From positions 1 through 5,546 of the forward strand of contig JADGNT010000392.1 of NCBI GenBank assembly GCA_017883345.1: a stretch of DNA of 5,546 nt, read 5' to 3'. Shown here one piece after another: positions 1-4,461 of this stretch. A program made the translations under genes and the position numbers. The notes below the pieces were generated by a model. That model ran no database searches. It saw nothing but the letters and a program-made list of their open reading frames with translations, and was not told the DNA's origin. This stretch comes from Candidatus Solibacter sp. (GTDB lineage Bacteria > Acidobacteriota > Terriglobia > Bryobacterales > Bryobacteraceae). Within the stretch, counting starts at the first letter, position 1, and each line of letters opens with the position of its first letter.

Positions 1-188
1 TAGAACAGCGGGTAGCCGCGCTCGCGCAGTGCGTCCACGACTTCCGACGCAATGATGAGGATGGCCTTCAGCGGGCCGCCGTGGATATTGGGGTGGGCGT
101 GCAGATCCCCCTCGATGCCGAGCGGCGTGATCCAGCCTTCGGCGATGGCGCGCTTGGGCAGCCCGCCGGGTGAGATGTTGACCTGCAC
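1..188 (-). CDS. MOSC domain-containing protein, N-terminal part (runs off left edge)
   Basis: Only the first 62 or so codons are visible. The translation reads VQVNISPGGLPKRAI, then GIEGDLHAHPNIHGG and ALRERGYPLF. This matches the start of stand-alone MOSC proteins (YiiM-like), which typically begin with VNxSPGGxPK, followed by GxxGDxHxxxxxHGG. MOSC domains are related to the C-terminal domain of molybdenum-cofactor sulfurase and are thought to carry or transfer sulfur or bind Moco-type metals; the substrate of this short group is not known to me. The region that would hold a conserved cysteine lies outside the window. I chose GTG at 188 because AAGGAG (complement of 194-199) sits 5 nt upstream. 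An in-frame ATG at 203 would add MQGDI but has no Shine-Dalgarno and directly abuts a palindrome. The gene lies downstream of glnA on the same strand, separated by a hairpin-rich element, so it is probably a separate unit. Family call is confident; function is not. Confidence 0.85.
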   Translation of the reverse strand, partial: MQVNISPGGLPKRAIAEGWITPLGIEGDLHAHPNIHGGPLKAILIIASEVVDALRERGYPLF

Positions 189-193
189 GATGT

Positions 194-199
194 CTCCTT
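194..199 (-). promoter_or_regulatory. Shine-Dalgarno AAGGAG that decides the MOSC start
   Basis: On the minus strand AAGGAG is followed by ACATC and then GTG (188-186). The 5-nt spacing is ideal. If translation began at the upstream ATG (203) this motif would lie inside the coding region, so it argues for the GTG start. Confidence 0.6.
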
Positions 200-203
200 G
201 CAT

Positions 204-216
204 AGGTCAGTGACCT
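204..216. promoter_or_regulatory. 13-bp perfect palindrome, possible operator
   Basis: AGGTCA-G-TGACCT is a perfect dyad with a 1-bp centre. It lies 16-28 bp upstream of the preferred MOSC GTG start and touches the alternative ATG. Its size and position fit a repressor operator next to a promoter. A stem in the mRNA is less likely, because the centre is too short to loop without breaking a pair. No matching copy is visible elsewhere in the window, and I cannot name a regulator. Confidence 0.35.
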
Positions 217-248
217 GTCCAATGCCACTGAAAAGTAGCGACATAGGT

Positions 249-339
249 GTGGGGCAGGCAATCTTGCCTGCGGACACGCTTTCCAGCGTGTCCCGACGCC
301 GGCTGAAAAGCCGGCGGCAGCCAGGATTGGCTGCCCCAC
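249..339. repeat. Intergenic four-hairpin element with closing stem
   Basis: Outer arms GTGGG (249-253) and CCCAC (335-339) close a region made almost wholly of four perfect hairpins. H1 is 254-271 (7-bp stem, loop ATCT). H2 is 272-293 (9 bp, loop TTCC). H3 is 297-316 (8 bp, loop GAAA). H4 is 317-334 (7 bp, loop GGAT). Only 294-296 (CGA) is unpaired between them. The ends are also inverted repeats of each other: 249-271 against the complement of 317-339 matches at 20 of 23 positions. Two of the three mismatches are a G-C to C-G swap at paired positions, so the stem is kept. H2 and the complement of H3 share a GCTTT(C/T)CAGC core. This looks like a mobile intergenic repeat of the REP/MITE kind. 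It starts 25 bp past the glnA stop in the direction of transcription, so it may also stabilise or end that transcript, although no T-tract follows. Confidence 0.85.
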
Positions 340-363
340 TGGGGTGCACACATGGTCATGCCA

Positions 364-1773
364 CTAGATGTCGTAATACAGCGCGAACTCGTAGGGATGC
401 GGGCGCAAGCGCACCGCCTCCGCCTCGTTCTTGCGTTTGTAATCGATGAAGGTCTCGATCAGTTCCTCGGTGAAGACGTCGCCGCGCATGAGGAAACCGT
501 GGTCGTCTTCCAGGCAGCTCAGCGCTTCGTCGAGCGACCCGGGCATGGAGGGCACGCTCTTCATCTCTTCCGGCGAAAGGTCGTAGATATCCTTGTCGAG
601 CGGTTCGCCGGGGTTGATGCGGTTCTGGACTCCGTCCAGCCCCGCCATCAGCATGGCGGCAAAGGCGAGATAGGGGTTCGCCGACGGGTCGGGCGGGCGG
701 AACTCGACGCGTTTGGCCTTGGGGCTGGCCGAGTACATGGGGATGCGCACGGCGGCGCTGCGGTTGCGCCGCGAGTACGCCAGGTTGACCGGCGCTTCGT
801 AGCCCGGCACCAGGCGCTTATAACTGTTGGTGGTGGGCGCGATGATGGCGGAAAGCGCGCGCGCATGTTTCAAGAGACCGCCGATGTAGTGCAGCGCCAT
901 CTGGCTGAGCCCCGCGTAGCTATCGCCGGCAAACAGCGCCTTGTCGCCATTCCACAGGCTCTGGTGACAGTGCATGCCGCTGCCGTTGTCGCCGAAAAGC
1001 GGCTTGGGCATAAAGGTCACCGTCTTGCCGTACTGGTTGGCCACATTGCGGATGATGTACTTGTACAACATCATGTTGTCGGCGCTCTTCACCAGGGTGT
1101 CGAACTTCTGATCGATCTCGCACTGCCCGCCGGTGGCGACCTCGTGGTGGTGGCACTCGATGTCGAGGCCGCACTCGATCATGGTCTGCACCATCTCGCT
1201 GCGCAAATCCTGGTAGTGATCGGTGGGCGGCACCGGGAAGTACCCTTCCTTGTAGCGCGGCCGGTAGCCAAGATTGTTTTCGCGCCGGCTGGAGTTCCAA
1301 CGGCCTTCCTCGGCGTCGATGTGATAAAACCCCTCGTGCTGGTTCTGGTCGAAGCAGACGTTGTCGAAGATGAAGAACTCGGCCTCCGCCCCGAAATACG
1401 AGGTATCCGCCACGCCGCTGTTCTTGAGGTACAACTCCGCCTTCTGCGCAATCCACCGCGGGTCGCGCTCGTAGCGCTGCTTGGTGATGGGGTCCTTGAC
1501 GTCGCCGTACATCACCAGGGTGCGGACCTCGGCGAAGGGATCCATGAACGCGGTGTTCGGGTCCGGAATCAGCAGCATGTCGCTTTCATGGATGGCGGCC
1601 CAGCCGCGGATGCTGGATCCGTCCATGCCGTAGCCTTCTTCAAAGCTGCTCTCATCTAACTGCTTGATGGGATACGACACGTGATGTTGCAGGCCCGGTA
1701 TGTCTGTGAATCTCAGGTCCAACTGAAGCGCGTTTTCCTTCTTTGCTTTCTCGAGTACTTCTTGCGGTGTCAT
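364..1773 (-). CDS. glnA: Type I glutamine synthetase
   Basis: Cytoplasmic enzyme that condenses glutamate and ammonium with ATP to form glutamine; family members act as dodecamers. The 469-residue product has the length of the E. coli enzyme. Visible family motifs, in order: LRFTDIPG (about 20-27); [11 protein letters not shown] (48-58), the loop contributed to the neighbouring active site; [11 protein letters not shown] (127-137) with metal-binding glutamates; [10 protein letters not shown] (264-273) with the catalytic-site histidine; [15 protein letters not shown] (316-330) covering the flexible glutamate/ATP region; and [20 protein letters not shown] (355-374). IYDLSPEE (396-403) carries the tyrosine equivalent to the E. 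coli adenylylation site, which places it in the GS I-beta type regulated by GlnE. The C-terminus [11 protein letters not shown] is typical. AGGAGG lies 4 nt before the ATG. The start codon overlaps the stop of the upstream DUF5655 gene (ATGA), suggesting co-translation. No separate promoter was recognised. All key motifs are intact. Confidence 0.98.
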   Translation of the reverse strand: MTPQEVLEKAKKENALQLDLRFTDIPGLQHHVSYPIKQLDESSFEEGYGMDGSSIRGWAAIHESDMLLIPDPNTAFMDPFAEVRTLVMYGDVKDPITKQRYERDPRWIAQKAELYLKNSGVADTSYFGAEAEFFIFDNVCFDQNQHEGFYHIDAEEGRWNSSRRENNLGYRPRYKEGYFPVPPTDHYQDLRSEMVQTMIECGLDIECHHHEVATGGQCEIDQKFDTLVKSADNMMLYKYIIRNVANQYGKTVTFMPKPLFGDNGSGMHCHQSLWNGDKALFAGDSYAGLSQMALHYIGGLLKHARALSAIIAPTTNSYKRLVPGYEAPVNLAYSRRNRSAAVRIPMYSASPKAKRVEFRPPDPSANPYLAFAAMLMAGLDGVQNRINPGEPLDKDIYDLSPEEMKSVPSMPGSLDEALSCLEDDHGFLMRGDVFTEELIETFIDYKRKNEAEAVRLRPHPYEFALYYDI

Positions 1774-2384
1774 CGATCCTCCTCAAATGCCGTGTGCAAC
1801 CAATGCTTCACCTCATGGTCGATCTCCGCCAGGGAGGAAATCGGAATGCGGTGGGTAATTCGATCCTTCTTGGCGTAGCCGCCGGTATCGATCAGCCTGC
1901 CCTCGGCGGGGCGGGCTCCGAGGGCGAACCCCAGGTCGATGCGCGTGCGCGTAGTGGGCTTGATTTGCGCGAACACGTGCTTGCGATAGAGCGGCACCAT
2001 GGTCTGGCAGGGGCACGCCTTGACGTCCTTGCCGAGCCCGAGGCCGAGTTTGAGTAGCGCGTCGTAGATGGGCAGTAGCGCGGCCTTGCCGCTGAACATG
2101 GCGACGACGTATTGCTCCGCCGCGCGCATATAAGTTTCAGGATCGCCCATTTCCTCGCCCTTGCCGCTGGCCCATTCGGCGATCCGCCAGGCGGATATTG
2201 TGGGCAGGCCATTATCGTTCTTGAGCCAGTCGCGGCGATCTATTTCGGTGGGCGGTCCGGACTCTTTGACGAGCTTGAGCCACTCCTCGAGGGAGCGTCC
2301 CGTCTTCTCTTTCAGGGAGGCGGCCCATTTCTGGGTCATCGCCACGCTGGGGTGAACGCTGTAGAGTGCCTTCGCAGTAGCCAC
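1770..2384 (-). CDS. DUF4287 and DUF5655 domain protein
   Basis: Function unknown. From the proposed GTG start the product has 204 residues. An N-terminal DUF4287-like segment (about 12-75) carries [27 protein letters not shown] and [16 protein letters not shown]-terminal DUF5655-like segment (about 88-202) carries [43 protein letters not shown] and [18 protein letters not shown]. Family members I recall begin a few residues before ALYSVHP, which favours GTG at 2384 ([12 protein letters not shown]). In-frame ATGs exist at 2342 (MTQKW, which would cut the conserved start), 2420, and 2495; the last two would translate the intergenic repeat and are unlikely. No Shine-Dalgarno precedes the GTG, but a TATACT box ends 8 bp upstream, so a leaderless message is possible. 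The domain is soluble, with no signal peptide or membrane segment. The stop overlaps the glnA start by 4 bp, making the pair an apparent operon. Domain names are confident; the start is less so. Confidence 0.85.
   Translation of the reverse strand: MATAKALYSVHPSVAMTQKWAASLKEKTGRSLEEWLKLVKESGPPTEIDRRDWLKNDNGLPTISAWRIAEWASGKGEEMGDPETYMRAAEQYVVAMFSGKAALLPIYDALLKLGLGLGKDVKACPCQTMVPLYRKHVFAQIKPTTRTRIDLGFALGARPAEGRLIDTGGYAKKDRITHRIPISSLAEIDHEVKHWLHTAFEEDR
1778..1783 (-). promoter_or_regulatory. glnA ribosome binding site embedded in the upstream gene
   Basis: Complement of CCTCCT gives AGGAGG, 4 nt before the glnA ATG. It lies inside the last codons of the DUF4287/DUF5655 gene (Glu-Glu-Asp-Arg-stop). 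Ribosomes ending the upstream gene therefore finish directly on the glnA initiation site. Confidence 0.8.
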
Positions 2385-2392
2385 GACACTAC

Positions 2393-2398
2393 AGTATA
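2393..2398 (-). promoter_or_regulatory. Candidate -10 box for the DUF5655-glnA operon
   Basis: The minus strand reads TATATACTGTAG just upstream of the GTG at 2384; TATACT differs from the consensus TATAAT at one position. Transcription from it would begin about at 2386, giving a leaderless or near-leaderless message. No convincing -35 hexamer is visible at 16-18 bp, so the call is weak. Confidence 0.3.
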
Positions 2399-2422
2399 TA
2401 GCGAGACGAAAGCAGAGCATAC

Positions 2423-2452
2423 TCCAATCCGAGCCGCTCCAATCCGAGCCGC
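2423..2452. repeat. Tandem duplication of a 15-bp repeat end
   Basis: TCCAATCCGAGCCGC occurs at 2423-2437 and again at 2438-2452 with no gap. The second copy is the outer part of the left arm of the 31-bp inverted repeat. The extra copy may come from slippage or from nested or partial insertion of the same element. Confidence 0.9.
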
Positions 2453-2524
2453 GACCGTTAGGGAGCGTCGGACGGACCCAGCTCATGTCACTCACGCTCC
2501 CTAACGGTCGCGGCTCGGATTGGA
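2438..2524. repeat. 31-bp perfect inverted repeat (LPNGRGSD-type element)
   Basis: Left arm 2438-2468 and right arm 2494-2524 are exact reverse complements, separated by 25 bp. The arm core is CTCCCTAACGGTCGCGG, which in one frame translates as LPNGRGSD, a string I recall from mis-called proteins in Solibacter-like genomes. The right arm ends 6 bp after the etfA stop (2530), so read-through RNA from etfA would fold into a very stable stem. No T-tract follows, so it is not a standard intrinsic terminator, though it could protect the 3' end of the message. It fills most of the 145-bp gap between etfA and the DUF5655 gene. No transposase is present, so if mobile it is a passive element. Confidence 0.9.
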
Positions 2525-2529
2525 CGTCA

Positions 2530-3555
2530 CTACCCCAGCAGGGCGTTCACGTGGCGCATGACTTCGAAGGCGTCGGCCACGTACAGGACGTCGGCTTTGC
2601 CGCGGGCCCAGCCGCAACCCGCGTCCAGATTGATGGCGCGGCGCTGATTGACGAAGCGCCAGCCGACGACGTGCGGCTCCTCGCCGTGGCAACAGGTGGA
2701 AAGCCCCTTGGCGTGGCGCGGCGTGGACCCGGTCTGGCCGACCTGGTTCATGTGGGTCATGCAGTGCAAGACGGCTTCGCCTTCGCCGGTCAGGTCCACC
2801 ACGCTCTTGCTGCCGCCGAGCGAAGCCTGCGCCTTGCGCAGGAAGCCGAGGATCAACTGCTCCGCCTCGGCGGCATGGACCGCGCCATCGGCCTGCTTCT
2901 TGGTCCACCCCGCGCCGGCCACGAGGAGCACCTTGGCATCCGGCCGGATGGTCTGCTCGTCGGCCTTCGGCGCCTGGTAGCCGGTGACCGTAGTGCGCGT
3001 CGCGGGCGGCTCGACGCTGACCGCTTCGACAGTCGCCGTTCCCGATGCGCCGGGCGCGTCGGGCGCACTGGACCAGGGGGCCACGCAACCGGGATCGAGC
3101 AGCACGACCCAGGGACGCTGGGTGCGGGAGAGCACAGCTTCCATGCGCTGCCGGTAGAACCAGCGAGTCACCGCCGGTGCGCCGTTGGCCGAGGTCAGAC
3201 TGGTGGCGTGGGTGTCCACACGCCCGCTCAAGCGGTAGGCCACACCGGGCAGGGCGCGCGCCCATCGCGAGGTGCCCGCCGCCAGCACGATCGGGCAATC
3301 CGCCGCCCGGCAGAGGGCCTCGGCGGCGGCCGCGTCGGTTGTGTAGCGAGGTTGGCCGAACGCGTCGCCGGTCACGGCGAGGAAGCGCGCCGCGCCGCAG
3401 CCGGCGATCTGGCCGGCCGCCGCCTGGGTGGCCGCGCCGACGAGTCCGACGGTTAGCGCGCCGCCCAACCCGAGCGCCGTGGCGAGAGCTTCGAGGCCCG
3501 CCTTCGCGAGCGATCCATCGGCTTCCGTATGCGCCAGCAAGAGAATGTTTTCCAT
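2530..3555 (-). CDS. etfA: Electron transfer flavoprotein alpha subunit (FixB family), divergent
   Basis: EtfA binds FAD and, with EtfB, carries electrons from flavin dehydrogenases to ETF:quinone oxidoreductase or another acceptor. The 341-residue product has the usual N-terminal Rossmann-like domain (ENILLLAHTEADGSL; ALTVGLVGAA at 33-42; CPIVLAAGTS at 87-96) and RWFYRQRMEAVL (131-142) where canonical proteins have R-x-x-Y-x-G-N. The C-terminal FAD domain keeps SVVD (251-254), NQVGQTG (270-276), GLS (284-286) and AINLD (307-311), ending ADVLYVADAFEVM, which aligns with the usual ADYGLVGDLFEV. It differs in key places: GLSTCCHGEEPHVVGW replaces GISGAIQHLAGM, LDAGCGWARGK replaces KDPEAPIFQ, and AGAGW replaces GGRG. 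Residues about 156-205 form a low-complexity Ala/Pro/Thr linker. AGAGGA lies 5 nt before the ATG. It follows etfB by 14 bp, supporting one operon. I regard it as a lineage variant, not a pseudogene, because the frame is intact and the partner diverges in parallel. Confidence 0.85.
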   Translation of the reverse strand: MENILLLAHTEADGSLAKAGLEALATALGLGGALTVGLVGAATQAAAGQIAGCGAARFLAVTGDAFGQPRYTTDAAAAEALCRAADCPIVLAAGTSRWARALPGVAYRLSGRVDTHATSLTSANGAPAVTRWFYRQRMEAVLSRTQRPWVVLLDPGCVAPWSSAPDAPGASGTATVEAVSVEPPATRTTVTGYQAPKADEQTIRPDAKVLLVAGAGWTKKQADGAVHAAEAEQLILGFLRKAQASLGGSKSVVDLTGEGEAVLHCMTHMNQVGQTGSTPRHAKGLSTCCHGEEPHVVGWRFVNQRRAINLDAGCGWARGKADVLYVADAFEVMRHVNALLG

Positions 3556-3569
3556 GTTATTCCTCTGCG

Positions 3570-4382
3570 TTATTCCTCGGACATCCAGGCGACGATTTCG
3601 CGCGCGATCTCCTCGGCCGGCATATCTTTCACGATGCGCGTCTGGCGCTGCTGTTTGGGCAGTGCCACCCCACTGAAGGCGAGCCCCGCATTGCCGATGG
3701 GCGCCGCTTTGGCGCGTTGCAGCGCGGGCATCACGGTCCGCATGTTGGCCATGCCGACTTGCGGATTATTGCGCGGCTCGGGCAAGTTGCCGGTGGCCCA
3801 TCCGAGCAACGCCGGGGGCGCGGTGCAGACCGACACCTGGTGGCGGCCGCCTTCCACGCGCTCCAGCACTTCGAAGCTGCCGTCGTCGGAGACCGCGATC
3901 TGGTCCACACCCTGGAACTGCTCGGTGATGCCCAAGCGCTCGGCCACCATCTGCATGGTGGAGCAAGCGCCGCGCGAGGCGGATTCCCAGCCGCCGAAGA
4001 GCAGCAACCTGGCGCGATCCAACCCCGCGATCCCGTCGATAGCCGCGGCCAGCGCCGCCGCCGTCTCGAAGGAATCGGTGAAGCCCGACGCCGGCCCGTC
4101 CAGCGCCACCAGCTCGAACGGCGCCTTCTGCGCCACGGTCATCATCACCTGCTGTAGCTTGGCCTTGGCTCCCAGACTGACCAGCCAAACCTTACTGCCG
4201 GGTGTCTTCCGCGCCAGGTTCGCGGCTTCGAACAGCGCGTGCCCGGCCCAGGGGTCGAGTACCGCCGGCAGCATCATTTCATTCTTGAGGGATGGACCCG
4301 CCGGACCGGTGACCGGCTCCAGGGTCTGCAACGGGTCGGGGACAAAACTGCCACAGACCACAATCTGAAAAGGGGTGCTCAT
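3570..4382 (-). CDS. etfB: Electron transfer flavoprotein beta subunit (FixA family), divergent
   Basis: Partner of EtfA. In canonical ETF this subunit binds AMP and supplies the recognition loop for client dehydrogenases. The product has 270 residues, slightly longer than the usual 250-260. Recognisable parts are the N-terminal strand QIVVCGSFVPDP (6-17), the LDPWAGHALFEAANLA segment (42-57) equivalent to the usual D-x-xAlEaAlxL, KVWLVSLG (64-71), the LLLFGGWES strand (126-134), EVLERVEGGRHQVSV (171-185) followed by PPALLG, NLPEPR (199-204) matching the family NEPRY region, and the near-canonical end TRIVKDMPAEEIAREIVAW (248-266). The loop after GGWES reads ASRGACSTM, whereas typical subunits have DGDxGQVG, a nucleotide-contacting loop. 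ATG at 4382 is preceded by GGAGG with 8-nt spacing. It is first in the etfB-etfA operon and divergent from the methyltransferase gene. Subunit assignment is firm; the redox partner is unknown. Confidence 0.88.
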   Translation of the reverse strand: MSTPFQIVVCGSFVPDPLQTLEPVTGPAGPSLKNEMMLPAVLDPWAGHALFEAANLARKTPGSKVWLVSLGAKAKLQQVMMTVAQKAPFELVALDGPASGFTDSFETAAALAAAIDGIAGLDRARLLLFGGWESASRGACSTMQMVAERLGITEQFQGVDQIAVSDDGSFEVLERVEGGRHQVSVCTAPPALLGWATGNLPEPRNNPQVGMANMRTVMPALQRAKAAPIGNAGLAFSGVALPKQQRQTRIVKDMPAEEIAREIVAWMSEE

Positions 4383-4397
4383 TCTGGTGACCTCCAG

Positions 4398-4403
4398 TAT
4401 AAT
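4398..4403 (+). promoter_or_regulatory. Perfect TATAAT box in the divergent intergenic region
   Basis: TATAAT lies between etfB and the methyltransferase gene and could serve as a plus-strand -10 box with a leader of about 50 nt. No good -35 hexamer is seen at 16-18 bp, and the same bases read as TATACT on the minus strand, too close to the etfB ribosome binding site to serve etfB. Weak call. Confidence 0.3.
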
Positions 4404-4445
4404 CGGCTGCGTTTTTCATTTGATACCCGCGACGCTACCCCCGCC

Positions 4446-4454
4446 TGAGATAAT
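4446..4454 (+). promoter_or_regulatory. Candidate extended -10 promoter next to the methyltransferase start
   Basis: TGAGATAAT matches the extended -10 form TG-n-TATAAT with one mismatch and ends 7 bp before the ATG at 4462. Initiation from it would give a leaderless message, which would explain why no Shine-Dalgarno is visible before this gene. The motif is short and may be chance. Confidence 0.3.
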
Positions 4455-4461
4455 CGAGCAT

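Noticed and set aside
68..449. Small open frames on both strands across the intergenic hairpin element
   Set aside because: They translate the repeat (for example LPADTLSSVSRRRLKSR) and cut into the MOSC and glnA genes; they look like the typical false calls that such repeats produce.
352..1659. Long plus-strand open frame (435 codons) opposite glnA
   Set aside because: It lies wholly antisense to an intact, motif-complete glnA. It has no recognisable domain and a valine/histidine/alanine-rich composition expected from reading the complement of a GC-rich gene.
1774..1830. Sigma-54 promoter upstream of glnA
   Set aside because: GG and GC elements can be found near TTGCA on the minus strand, but the required -24/-12 spacing is not met.
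2385..2495. N-terminal extension of the DUF5655 protein to an ATG at 2495
   Set aside because: The extra 37 residues are translated from the inverted repeat (LPNGRGSD), and family members I recall start just before ALYSVHP.
2438..2524. Intrinsic terminator for etfA
   Set aside because: The stem is long and perfect, but the minus strand has no run of T after it, so I record it as a repeat with possible 3'-end effects.
2501..3298. Alternative minus-strand frame within etfA (265 codons)
   Set aside because: Different frame of the etfA strand with Arg/Ala/Gly-rich sequence and no motif; etfA itself carries the ETF landmarks.
3045..4157. Plus-strand open frame of 370 codons across etfA and etfB
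   Set aside because: Arginine/proline-rich shadow opposite two recognised genes and spanning their junction; no family motif.
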